This document shows, one piece after another, positions 34,915 through 43,907 of a stretch of DNA of 43,907 nt. Each line of letters begins with the position of its first letter. Within the stretch, counting starts at the first letter, position 1. This stretch comes from Nostoc sp. S13 (GTDB taxonomy: Bacteria > Cyanobacteriota > Cyanobacteriia > Cyanobacteriales > Nostocaceae): NCBI RefSeq assembly GCF_029379315.1, contig NZ_JAQYWQ010000052.1:1-43907 (forward strand), read 5' to 3'. The notes under the pieces were generated by a model. That model saw only the letters and a program-made list of their open reading frames with translations, did no database searches and was not told the origin of the DNA. Both the position numbers and the translations under genes were made by a program.

Positions 34915-36003
34915 ATGGGCAACACTTTTGGACATCTATTTCGTATAACTACTTTTGGGGAGTCTCACGGCGGCGGTGTGGGGGTTGTAATTGATGGTTG
35001 TCCTCCACAACTAGAAATTTCGGCAGAAGAAATTCAAGCAGAACTAGATAGAAGGCGTCCCGGACAAAGTAAAATTACCACCCCTCGCAAAGAAGCGGAT
35101 ACCTGCGAGATTTTATCAGGAGTATTTGAAGGCAAAACATTAGGAACGCCGATAGCAATTTTGGTACGTAATCAAGACACTCGTCCCCAAGATTACGACG
35201 AGATGGCACAGAAGTATCGGCCTTCTCACGCCGATGCAACTTATGATGCAAAATATGGCATTCGCAATTGGCAAGGTGGGGGTAGGTCGTCAGCGCGTGA
35301 GACAATTGGAAGAGTAGCAGCTGGTGCGATCGCTAAAAAAATTCTCCGTCAAGTCGCCAATGTCGAAATTATCGCTTACGTCAAGCGCATCAAAGACTTG
35401 GAAGGTGTCGTTGATCCAAATACTGTCACCTTAGAACAAGTGGAAAGCAATATCGTCCGTTGTCCAGATGCTGAATGCTGCGATCGCATGATTGAATTAA
35501 TTGAGCAAACAGGTAGACAAGGTGATTCTATCGGCGGTGTCGTAGAATGTGTAGCGAGAAATGTGCCCAAAGGTTTGGGCGAACCAGTATTTGATAAATT
35601 GGAAGCTGATATCGCTAAGGCTGTGATGTCTCTACCTGCTAGCAAAGGCTTTGAAATTGGTTCCGGTTTTGCGGGAACGCTGCTAACGGGAATTGAACAT
35701 AACGACGAATTTTATATTGAGCAAAATGGTGAAATCCGCACACTTACAAACCGTTCTGGTGGGATTCAAGGAGGAATTTCCAACGGAGAAAATATCATTT
35801 TGCGAGTTGCATTTAAGCCGACAGCAACAATTAGAAAAGAGCAGAAAACTGTAACTCGCGAGGGCGAAGAAACGCTATTAGCAGCAAAAGGACGCCATGA
35901 TCCTTGTGTGTTACCGCGTGCAGTTCCAATGGTTGAAGCAATGGTGGCCTTGGTGCTCTGTGACCATTTGTTACGGGATCATGGGCAGTGTAAGGTCTTA
36001 TAG
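34915..36003 (+). CDS. aroC: Chorismate synthase
   Basis: 362 aa, full length. It begins [20 protein letters not shown] (first signature) and has [12 protein letters not shown], the central block [20 protein letters not shown] and the C-terminal [20 protein letters not shown]. It converts EPSP to chorismate using reduced FMN, the last step of the shikimate pathway to aromatic amino acids, quinones and folate. It stands alone here. The stop runs directly into dispersed repeats. Confidence 0.97.
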   Translation: MGNTFGHLFRITTFGESHGGGVGVVIDGCPPQLEISAEEIQAELDRRRPGQSKITTPRKEADTCEILSGVFEGKTLGTPIAILVRNQDTRPQDYDEMAQKYRPSHADATYDAKYGIRNWQGGGRSSARETIGRVAAGAIAKKILRQVANVEIIAYVKRIKDLEGVVDPNTVTLEQVESNIVRCPDAECCDRMIELIEQTGRQGDSIGGVVECVARNVPKGLGEPVFDKLEADIAKAVMSLPASKGFEIGSGFAGTLLTGIEHNDEFYIEQNGEIRTLTNRSGGIQGGISNGENIILRVAFKPTATIRKEQKTVTREGEETLLAAKGRHDPCVLPRAVPMVEAMVALVLCDHLLRDHGQCKVL

Positions 36004-36125
36004 GTACTATTCCCTTCGGGGTTTGGCAGTCGTTTATGGGGAGCCACTGCGTTGGGTGGGTTCCCCGACTTGTACCCCTGCGGGGAAGCAAGCTACGGGT
36101 AGCGTCTTTGACAGGAGAAGCAAGT
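36004..36125. repeat. Interspersed cyanobacterial repeats after aroC
   Basis: Palindrome-rich blocks include ttcccttcggggtttggcag, ggggagccactgcgttgggt and cgggtagcgtctttgacagg. The last matches the repeat at 10654-10681. Such blocks are scattered in Nostoc-like genomes. They can form hairpins that may end aroC transcription. Confidence 0.65.
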
Positions 36126-36766
36126 GGCGTGATATATTTAAATCCTCAATCCCAATCAGAGCGTGGTTTTACTCAGATAAATTGTGATTTTCTATAATGT
36201 ATCTTTACGGATGTTACTTATTTTCTGGTATAGTCTCGCTATTTTGATAGTCGCTTTTTTATAATTAACTTAAGTCTTTTATAGAGCTACTGCTATGGTG
36301 ATAAACTCATGGTGTTTATACATAAAAGACTTGTTAATATTTGTCTGCAAGTGTATAATTTTGTCTATTTAATTCTCAACTAGACCGTGTTCTCTGAACT
36401 ATCCACACTGACTTAGAGCTTGCCTTGTATAGTGTCCGCTTCTGAACTTATAAGCGAGTGCAAAAGCTTAGACAAAAGTCCAAGCTTTTGCTTTTCTTCA
36501 AGGTTTCGATACGACAGCGAACATCGCATATACCAGCGTATAGACAGTAGAATAATCTTGCATTGGAAATATCGCCATAAGAAAATAGTTACTTGCGGTT
36601 CATTAGCGGAGTATCTTTGGCTGCTAAATTATCTGCCTTCTGCACTTTTAGCAGACCAGCACTGGTTTTTGTAACACAGCCGTATTTTCAAGCGCATCTG
36701 CAAAATATAGGTTGTTTAACCAGATGTGTTCTTAAGACTTGTCCTAGCAACTTATCGAGGTAGAAC
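36126..36766. other. AT-rich spacer with a terminator hairpin
   Basis: No gene is supported; a TTG-started 84-codon frame at 36420 lacks a ribosome site and protein-like composition. gcaaaagctt (36460-36469) pairs with aagcttttgc (36482-36491), followed by ttttctt: a + strand Rho-independent terminator about 460 bp after aroC. It may end a long aroC 3' UTR or an unannotated small RNA. Confidence 0.5.
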
Positions 36767-37546
36767 ATGGCTCAGATATTAAGTCCTTCCCAGAAATATT
36801 TGAAAAAAAGCCTTTTTACATCCATTGATATTGCCTTGAGTTTATTATTATTGATGCCTACAACAGCCTTAGCTGATAAGAACAATAATTCTAATGATCC
36901 CCCACCTCAGACTACGGGAACTTCAGGTGGCTCTAGAGGGTGCGAAACTGAGTCCGAGACATCTTCAAGTAGCATTCCAACCCTGATTTTACTTGCACCA
37001 TCCCAAATTTATGGGCAAACTTTGGCAACCCGTCCTACATTCGCTTGGTTTATCAGCAATTCTACCTCGTGGCAAATGGAGTTTCGGCTTTATAAGTATG
37101 ACCAAGCTAGCAAACAATCTAAGTTGGTAAAGGAGATTAAAGACGAAAACTTTAAAAGTTCACCAGGAATTATGATGCTATCTCTGTCTAGTCCAGAATT
37201 GTTAGTTGGTGGAAAATATCTTTGGCAAGTCGAATTAGTCTGCGACGCTAATCGCCCATCAGGCAATCCATTTGCTACAGCTGCGATGAAAGTAGTTTCA
37301 GTTCAACCAGATTTGGAAAAGCAGCTTTCTCAAAGTAATGATGTTTTAACTAAGGCAAATCTCTATAACCAAGCTGATTTGTGGTACAACACTTTAGAAA
37401 TTGCTTTAATCTCAAAGGATGAGCCGAAGCTGAGAGAATTAAATATGTCTCTTTTAGAACAGGTAGCAAATGGCTCTGAAATAGAACTTAAAAAACAAAT
37501 TCAAGTAGAACTTACAAAAAGCGCAATTCATCAATTGCAGCGCTAG
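36767..37546 (+). CDS. DUF928 family secreted protein
   Basis: 259 aa; GAGG before ATG. Signal peptide (about 1-36, hydrophobic IDIALSLLLLMPTTALA), a low-complexity Asn/Ser/Thr segment, then the DUF928 domain: PTLILLAPSQIYGQTLATRP, TFAWFI and LVGGKYLWQVELVCD. DUF928 proteins are found in cyanobacteria beside TPR-CHAT, CHASE2 and haemagglutinin-type genes, as here; function unknown. It is probably periplasmic. It faces the CHAT gene across a repeat-rich spacer. Confidence 0.85.
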   Translation: MAQILSPSQKYLKKSLFTSIDIALSLLLLMPTTALADKNNNSNDPPPQTTGTSGGSRGCETESETSSSSIPTLILLAPSQIYGQTLATRPTFAWFISNSTSWQMEFRLYKYDQASKQSKLVKEIKDENFKSSPGIMMLSLSSPELLVGGKYLWQVELVCDANRPSGNPFATAAMKVVSVQPDLEKQLSQSNDVLTKANLYNQADLWYNTLEIALISKDEPKLRELNMSLLEQVANGSEIELKKQIQVELTKSAIHQLQR

Positions 37547-38187
37547 TACCGCAAGGCGGAATTCGTAATTCCTAATAACGCTCTCTACCAGACGCGCAGG
37601 GACGCGGACTCGCTCTCCGTGGCGAAGACAGTAATTCGTAATTCGTAATTACCTGTTATCAAAGGTTTCAGACATTTCAAATAGGTAGCTTATTTACGCC
37701 GTGCTGTGCTAGTATAAACGTTTTAATTTTCAACTAAAAAATACTAAAAAATTTCGGTTCTATCGCTCCTGTTATACTGTGGGATTAAAATTCCGGTTTG
37801 ATCGCGAAGCTTGAAAACCTGAAAACCCAGTCATTCTAAAGAACAAAGTCTATAAGACCAGTTTATTTATTATTAGAGTCCACAAAAAGAGCGATAGAGC
37901 CAAAATTTCAACTTGAAGACAGTGATTAACTAATAATTACGAATTATTTTAAAGCCAGTTACCAATGAGAATGAATGGTGCCCAGTATCCAGGGTGACTT
38001 TCGAGTTGCTGCTGATGTGCTTGTAGCCAAGCTATTTGAGTAGGGTGCGTTAGTCTTTGGCTAACGCACCACCTCTGATTCCAGGTGCGTTACGCTACGC
38101 GATAACACACCCTACATATACTTAGATTTTTTCACAAATCAAATCGGATTGCTATAGTATTACCAATTTCACCGCAATGTTGACTGA
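37547..38187. repeat. Repeat-rich spacer containing a duplicate of the CHAT gene's 3' end
   Basis: 37948-38041 repeats 38188-38281 with two mismatches in 94 bases; it encodes the last 30 or so codons of the CHAT protein on the minus strand. The 146 bases between the copies hold a palindromic ggtgcgtta/taacgcacc repeat (38044-38070 and onward) and the 21-base motif at 38136-38156 akin to the window's terminal repeat. Positions 37590-37630 carry another interspersed repeat. No intact gene. Confidence 0.85.
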
Positions 38188-38188
38188 T

Positions 38189-39946
38189 TTAAAGCCAGTT
38201 ACCAATGAGAATGAATGGTGCCCAGTATCCAGGGTGACTTTGGAGTTGCTGCTGATGCGCTTGTAGCCAAGCTATTTGAGTCATCTGTAAAGCTTTGGCC
38301 TTACTTAGTCCACTGTGCCAGCTTTGATAAAATTTGGCTATCAGTTGCGCGGTTGCGGCATCATCAATTTTCCATAGAGAGGCCATAGCACTTTGAGATC
38401 CGGCTTGGATGGCGATACCAGCTAGACCGAGAGCTTCACGATCGCTACCTACTGCTGTTTCACAAGCTGTCAAGGTCAGTAACTCTATCGGATAACTGCG
38501 ATCGCGACTATTACTAATTAATTGAAAAAGCTCGGTTATTGTCAATTTTTCATTATAAGTCTCAGTTGCGCGAGATTTTTGATGATTTACTTTAACTTTT
38601 TTACCAGTTACCAAGAACGTTTCTTTATCATCAATACCAAACTTGCCGTGTGTTGCTAGATGAATCACTGGGTAAGTATTTTTTTCTAACTCTTGTTGCA
38701 AGCGCTCAGGTGTAAAGTCTTGATCCAGTAAGCCCTTGCTTTTAGGTAAACTCGTTGTAATAGTTTTGAGCTCTAATTTCACTTGACTAAGTGGCTGAAA
38801 AGATTTTGCACCCGCATCTGTTTCAACGATAGCTGCCTGTGTCAAGCCGAAAGCCAATATTCGTAATTCTTGAGGATTATAGCGGATTGGATTGGTCAAA
38901 GTCAGTGCTGGGGCAGTGGCGATCGCATACTTTTCAACCAAGAATTGCTTACCGTCAAACAGCGCTGCCATTGGGATACTCCGAATAATTCCATCTTGGA
39001 TAAAAATTAAAGTTTCGACTTTCTCTGTTTCTAAATCTTTGATAAAAGGACTAATGAACCAGTCATAAACTTCTTTAGCTTTGGCTTTATAACTATTTTC
39101 CAAATCGGAGCGTTTTTCTAGCTTAACTCGTAGGTCATTGATTGCATCTTTGACCTCCTGACTCTTAGCAGGTATCCAAAAAAATCGTGATTTAAATTTT
39201 TTCTGAGCGTCAGCCAAGGTAAGAATGATCGCCAGGCGCTCTTTCAAGATAATCGAACTCAAGACAGCAGTGTTTTTCCCGATTAATGGCACCGGTTGCT
39301 CAATCTGTGCTAAAGCACAATCATTACCTAAATAATTTTGTAGTTCTGCAAGCCTTAATTGATCTATTCCTAAAAGGACAAATTCCAAATTCTGTTGAAT
39401 ATCAGATTCTTGAACAAGATCCTCAGTTTGCTCTAGGCGTAACTCCACTAACTCGCGGTAAACTGGTTCAACATTGTCTCGAAAGTCAAATTGAAAATCT
39501 CGCTGTTCTAAGGTAAGGTCGGTGCGGATAATTTTGAGGCTGTCAATAGATTGTTCATAAAAATTAATTGCTTCTTTTACCCGACCTGTGGCTTTAGATA
39601 GGCGTGCCGCCTGCCAAGCCCACAAGTAAAGGCTCTTGTTTGCGATCGTGCCAATCAGCGCTTGTTGAGTTAAATTTATAGCTTGTTGATAATCTTGAAG
39701 ACATTCGTAAATATGTCCTAATCGACCTTTGGCAAAGGATTCTCCTTCTTGATCGTGTATTTTTTGAGTGATTTTTATAGCTTTGTTGAGTAGTTCGACA
39801 GACTTAGGTAAGGATTCTGACTTCAAGCATTGAGTTACTGGGTCATTAGTGACCGACGCGCTCTTTTGGTCAACGAGTTCTAAAATATTAGCGAGTTGAA
39901 TCGCCGCATAGGCTTGCTCACGGGAGTCCGGTAATTGTCCCAACAC
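38189..39946 (-). pseudogene. CHAT-domain protease part of a split TPR-CHAT gene
   Basis: 585 codons from an internal GTG. TPR-like helices (about 1-140) lead to a CHAT caspase-like domain (about 300-585) with catalytic His433 in HLATHG and Cys495 in LTACETAVG, ending GYWAPFILIGNWL. Upstream the frame stays open for 64 more codons (to 40138, including FQQYTVSDDNQAAQYFEQSL) and meets TAA at 40141-40139, the stop of the preceding TPR reading frame. The two are one gene of about 901 codons split by a single ochre (for example CAA to TAA). The protease half is intact and might still be made by internal initiation. Confidence 0.85.
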
Positions 39947-40138
39947 GACGATCGCTTGCTGTAATGTATTATTAACTATGGCTTTATCTTGAGGATGTTG
40001 GCGGTAATAAAGCCTAACTAGACCTAGTAGCGATCGCAGTTCGTTTACTCTGTCGTTTTGGCTACGAGCTAGATTCAGACTTTGTTCAAAATATTGTGCA
40101 GCTTGGTTATCATCACTAACCGTGTATTGCTGGAATTT

Positions 40139-40897
40139 TTACGCTGATTTATGATCGCTTACCTCGCTAGCGAATTCAGCACGACGCTCATTGCTCTTAG
40201 CCAGACTAGCGTAGGTATTAGCTAAACCATTTAAGCTAGACCCTATATAAGTTTGATGATTGATGCGCTGGGCGATTTCATAACTGCCTTCAAAATCTTG
40301 AATAGCTTGCTCGTACTCGCCTTGGAGACGATGAGCATTTCCTAAACTCCCCCAAGCGGCGACTTCGCCAAGAGAATCTGAGTGGTGGCGGGCAATTTCT
40401 AGGGCACTATCCTGAGTACATGGCAGATTGATTTGATTTTGACCGCACAAAATGGCAACTGCCCGTCGGTGCTGTCCCAAGCTACTGTAGAGTTGAGCTT
40501 GTTCTGTTATCATCCGTCCTACTTTTATCGGCTCGTTTGTTTGACGATAGTAAGCAATAACTTGCTTTAATTGCGCGATCGCTTCAGGTATTTTACCTAC
40601 TTGTTGGTATGCTCTACTAAGGTATACAAGGACATTTATCCTCTCGGCAGAATTACTGTCGCCCTCTTGATCAGAAGAGAGAGCTTTTTGCCAACACTTG
40701 ATTGCTCCTTGAATATCGCTAGCTTGATATAGCTTAAGCCCTTCCTGCACTAGCTGTGTTAAAGCCGACGATTTAGCTGTGGCGATCTCTGCGATTCCCT
40801 GATGCCCAATTGTTAGAGAAGGATGTGCTAACCACAAACATAAGGTTAGCGTTGTCAAAAAGATTACTGCCCAAACGCGACGAATACGGTATGGCAA
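40139..40897 (-). pseudogene. N-terminal TPR part of the split TPR-CHAT gene
   Basis: 252 aa. N-terminal signal or anchor (VWAVIFLTTLTLCLWLAH), then TPR units (LVQEGLKLYQASDIQGAIKC, VLVYLSRAYQQVGKIPEAIA, LGNAHRLQGEYEQAIQDFEG), ending EVSDHKSA and TAA. The next codons in the same frame continue the TPR array into the CHAT region, so this is the front half of a secreted or anchored TPR-CHAT protein. Such proteins in cyanobacteria accompany DUF928 and CHASE2 genes, as here. Confidence 0.85.
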
Positions 40898-41112
40898 GCG
40901 TTACATGATGGCACAAAATAATATTTTGATTAATCAGCGATCGCTTTAGACAATGCCCAGTCTTGGCGTTGCGATCGCATAACTAAGTACAGTATTTCAC
41001 AAATTCGTTAGAAATTACGCCAGAAATAAATTTCTTGGCGGCAAATAGGGCTTAATAGTGTAAATTATTTGTCATCTGTCTGTAATCTGCTCTTGTTCAA
41101 GTCAAAACCTAT

Positions 41113-41853
41113 ATGCATTTACTCAAAGTATCAATTTTGACAGTATTAGTCACAACATTTTCATTTGTTCAACAAAGCCGTGCTGACACTATTGCCCCAC
41201 CAATTAAGACACAGGTGAAGGAAGTAGCACAGTGGTTCACTGGCTTTTTTGATAATGCCCAACAGATTGCTAATAGCCCTTCTGTGCCATTAATTACGAT
41301 CTCAAATTGTAGTGTGCAACTGGATGATAGTAATCCTCTGGCTGACACACAGAATGTTTATCTGGAACAAGAAAGCCCAGGTTTTGAACGCCTACGCCTT
41401 TATTCTTTTAGTGAAGAGAATTCGGTTGTGAATCTCAGTATTAACAGTTTTTTGAATGAAAATACTGTACGCGGGTTATGCAATCATTCTCAGTCTACGC
41501 GAACTATTAGTATTAACAATGTTGAGCACAACACCTGTAATCTGCAATTATTTTGGGAGCAGAATAGCTACATTGGAAATAACGCTCCCAATGGCTGTAT
41601 AACAAGTGATGGCTTCAAAGTGGTTTCCGACGTAACTATTGAGCAGAGTAGCATCGACTCCCTAGACAAGATTTTTGATGCTAAAGGTAATTTGCTTGTT
41701 GCCACACCCATCGAATTCCGTCGAGTTGAGCCTGTTCCAGAACCCTCTGTCATATTCGGGTTGCTGGCTTTAGGAATTTGGAGTACAAAAAACGCAATTT
41801 CAGATAACCTAAAAGATAAATTCCAAAAGAATAAAACCTCTGTTTCAAGTTAG
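41113..41853 (+). CDS. CpcT/CpeT-like secreted protein with PEP-CTERM-type tail
   Basis: 246 aa. Signal peptide (MHLLKVSILTVLVTTFSFVQ, cleavage near RA-D). Residues about 35-205 resemble the CpcT/CpeT chromophore-lyase fold: EVAQWFTGFFDNAQQIA, VYLEQESPGFERLRLYSF, and later GCITSDGFKVVSDVTIEQ. The tail carries VPEPSVIFGLLALGIW followed by polar residues, matching a PEP-CTERM sorting signal. True CpcT/CpeT attach bilins to phycobiliproteins in the cytoplasm; an exported, sorted relative must do something else. The assignment is moderate and the tail could be a plain anchor. Confidence 0.65.
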   Translation: MHLLKVSILTVLVTTFSFVQQSRADTIAPPIKTQVKEVAQWFTGFFDNAQQIANSPSVPLITISNCSVQLDDSNPLADTQNVYLEQESPGFERLRLYSFSEENSVVNLSINSFLNENTVRGLCNHSQSTRTISINNVEHNTCNLQLFWEQNSYIGNNAPNGCITSDGFKVVSDVTIEQSSIDSLDKIFDAKGNLLVATPIEFRRVEPVPEPSVIFGLLALGIWSTKNAISDNLKDKFQKNKTSVSS

Positions 41854-41973
41854 CGATTTAGGCGACACAAGAGTTAACTTCATCCTTCCACTTTTACTAA
41901 AATTTCAGCATAATTCCTAATTGAGAAAAGTAATGTTATCTTAATCTCTCACGGATAGTGCAATTTTTAAATT

Positions 41974-42096
41974 AGGGACTTCCAGAAAATAAATTATCCA
42001 ATTCACTCAGATAATATTTTTCTTTCTCCCCCTGCGCCATGCTCCTTGTCCCCCTGCCTACACAGCGATGGGATATTTTTTTAGTTGGAAGTCCCT
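41974..42096. repeat. Inverted-repeat element (agggacttcca arms)
   Basis: agggacttcca (41974-41984) and tggaagtccct (42086-42096) are perfect 11-base arms around a C-rich block (ctccccctgcgcc, gtccccctgcc). It occupies the spacer between convergent genes and may be a small mobile or terminator-like repeat. Confidence 0.65.
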
Positions 42097-42123
42097 TAGC
42101 TCAGTGCGGCTAGAGAAAAATTT

Positions 42124-43071
42124 TCAATTGCCTGGATACAAAAATCGTTGCCACCAATTATTTTCTACAGCCCAAGTCAACTCGCAGACAATGCCTTGGG
42201 GAGAGTGAGGAAATCGTCGAAACTTACCTCTCAATTTTCGGGCTAAATCTTGAGCTTGATCTGTTCCTCGCCCGTAACTTTGATAGTTAGATTTAGATAT
42301 AATTCCAGATCCATTATCAATTATTTGCAGACAATACTCGTTCGCCGATCGCGTACAAATAACATCAAGACGGGTAGCTCCTTGCGAATGTTTGCCGACA
42401 TTACATAAAGCTTCTTGCAAAAATAAGTACAAGCCTCGCTTTTGTTCTGCATTTAGGTAGCAATCTGCTAGTGGCTCAAAATTGGGAGGAATAAAACTTT
42501 GGATTGTTTCAAATCCTTGAAAGTTTCTTCTTAAGGTACTGTCGTAAATATGATAAAGTAACTCAGCAATTGGAGTTTGGAGATCGAGAACCTCATTTCC
42601 CTCCAAATACAGCCTGTCATCACGACTAAGCATTTCTTGACTGAGATAATCAGGAATACTTCGTAACTCCCGATTTAGTTGTTCAAGTTGCGATCGCAAT
42701 TTTCGTGTTTCTATGTCTTCTTCGCCAAGACTCCTTAAAATTACAGCCAGAGTTTGCAGAGGGCCATTATGGATTGTGTCAAAACAGCGTTTGAGAGTTA
42801 GACTACGTTGTTCAAGTAATGTTCTTAAATCTCGGTCGAAAAAAGATGTTGTCAGTCCTGCACTTGCTAGAGATAACAAAGTTGGTACTAAAGGAATCCA
42901 CCAACCCACAACGAGGAGAATATAACAAATTCCCACAAGTCCGACGCTAGCTAACCCCAAGCTCAACAGTGTTTTTACAGGAGATTGCAGGATTAAACCC
43001 AGAATTATACCAAGTAAACCCCAACCTAAAATCCATAAATATTCCCAAAATTTTGACCAGACTTTTAACAA
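42124..43071 (-). pseudogene. Kinase half of a split CHASE2 sensor histidine kinase
   Basis: 315 codons from an internal TTG. Two or three hydrophobic helices (about 10-70) lead to a HisKA_3-like dimerisation block with phospho-acceptor His (TIHNGPLQTL) and a GHKL ATPase (LQEALCNVGKHSQGATRLDV, IIDNGSGI, GRGTD). The frame continues upstream without shift (VTSQIISNVLDGRPL) to TAG at 43128-43126, which ends the CHASE2 frame. One amber codon in place of the usual Glu of YGVEIHA divides the gene. The kinase domains themselves look undamaged. Confidence 0.85.
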
Positions 43072-43125
43072 TGGTCGTCCGTCTAAAACATTACTAATAA
43101 TTTGGCTCGTGACATGGGCATGAAT

Positions 43126-43875
43126 CTATACACCATAAATCCATTGATACTGATTAGCAGAATTTTCAAATCCTAAATCTTTAGTATAAAATGTACGTTT
43201 GACTGCTGAAGTGATAAATCTATCTTTAATACTGGAGGCAGTCATGCCGATAATTACGACGCGATCGCTAATCCAATTGGGATTAAATTTTTTAGTGAGA
43301 ACATCTTTCAAAGATAAGATGCGAAAAGGTTCAGGATCAGAGCGAAAATTTAATAGGATCTGAAAGCCATTAGCATCAGTTGCCACATATCCGCCAGAAT
43401 TGGGCAGAAAGCGGACTAGCTGGCTCGAACCAAACCCAATAGGATCGTAAGAACGACTGCCATGATGAAATACAATTCCTTGTTCGCGCAAATAGAATTG
43501 TGCTAAACGCAGAGGTAAGGAGTATTTAAGTTTTCCCGTGTAAGTCTTGCTTGCCATCAAGCTACGGCGTAATTTGCCATCAGGGTCAACTATTACATCT
43601 GCAAAGCCGACTCGTTCGGGCGGTAACTCCGGCGGTGGCTTAACATTAAAAGTTCGTTTCTGATTTAATGCAACTTCAACTCCAATGATATTTGGATTTT
43701 CTCTCAAGGCGAGTGCAAAGTCTGCACGATTGGAATTACTATCTTTGTCCTTAAAAAGATCCAGACCGATGACTCTAGGTTTGTAAGTATGTAGAATGCT
43801 CAACATTTTAGCAATGTCTTTATCCGGTATAGGATAGTTTCCTACATATAGGAATCCTATTTGAGTTTTGAACAA
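43126..43875 (-). pseudogene. CHASE2 sensor half, 5' end replaced by the terminal repeat
   Basis: The CHASE2 domain is recognisable from NYPIPDKDIAKMLSILHTYK and PRVIGLDLFKD through FADVIVDPDGKLRRSLM, the ILLNFRSDPEPFRILSLKDV block and DRVVIIGMTASSIKD, to TAG 43128-43126. The expected front (a transmembrane helix and the first 50-60 residues of CHASE2) is absent; codons before VGNYPIP translate the 62-bp repeat, and TGA in frame at 43905-43903 closes it. The gene is therefore broken twice, at the repeat junction and by the amber codon. CHASE2 is a periplasmic sensor domain of unknown ligand. Confidence 0.85.
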
Positions 43876-43907
43876 GCTCCGTACATCTGAAGAGTGGCAA
43901 AGTCAAA
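43846..43907. repeat. Right copy of 62-bp terminal inverted repeat
   Basis: Exact reverse complement of 1-62. The junction with the CHASE2 gene lies at about 43845, where the outermost bases read tata, compatible with an element that duplicates TA on insertion; this is inference from one junction. Confidence 0.7.

Noticed and set aside
36420..36674. 84-codon + frame with TTG start
   Set aside because: It contains a terminator hairpin and no ribosome site; composition is like the surrounding spacer.

Overview
The window looks like chromosomal DNA from a filamentous, Nostoc-like cyanobacterium. Evidence: the octamer GCGATCGC (HIP1) recurs throughout, heptamer tandem repeats and short palindromic repeats fill the spacers, and the gene content is typical of the group (ferredoxin-thioredoxin reductase, a CP12 fusion, GUN4, a CpcT-like protein, CHASE2 and CHAT proteins, Uma2 nucleases). 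Housekeeping genes (typA, def, ftsX, aroC, lptA/lptB/lptF) argue against a plasmid.

Layout. 1-4371: a two-gene STAND system, a small helical protein followed by an nSTAND-WD40 protein; the two carry matching short amyloid-like motifs at C- and N-terminus respectively. 4372-6515: HIP1-rich repeats and two wrecked toxin-antitoxin loci (PIN toxin with one amber stop; parDE with two stops and a deletion). 6570-10234: secreted pentapeptide-repeat protein, M20 amidohydrolase, DUF892/hemerythrin protein and a truncated dCTP deaminase-like gene. 10911-12701: typA. 12894-14503: two adjacent genes sharing a Gly/Asn/Tyr-rich plus helical module, one carrying a GUN4 domain. 14500-15174: more toxin-antitoxin debris. 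15683-17579: Uma2 nuclease and DUF58 protein. 18316-21882: ferredoxin-thioredoxin reductase catalytic chain, DUF309 protein, then the LPS-export genes lptA, lptB and lptF/G. 22121-26474: CBS-CP12 fusion, a repetitive membrane-anchored protein, an IS630-type fragment, an acetyltransferase and a RecB-like nuclease. 26578-30981: two small membrane proteins divergent from an HTH-NB-ARC-WD40 protein. 31045-36003: def and a small membrane protein, ftsX, DUF3598, a second Uma2 protein, aroC. 36767-43875: a DUF928 / TPR-CHAT / CpcT-like PEP-CTERM / CHASE2-kinase cluster that is decaying: the CHAT and CHASE2-kinase genes are each split by one in-frame stop.

The first and last 62 bases are perfect reverse complements. 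The right copy replaces the 5' end of the CHASE2 gene, so both ends are best read as the edge of a repeated (probably mobile) element at which the sequence breaks. Shorter relatives of its outer 21 bases lie at 10423 and 38136.

The best candidates for an under-described system are the 123-4371 pair (predicted amyloid-relay STAND immunity or cell-death pair) and the 12894-14503 pair. All functional statements rest on reading the sequence and on recall of protein families; no database search was run.
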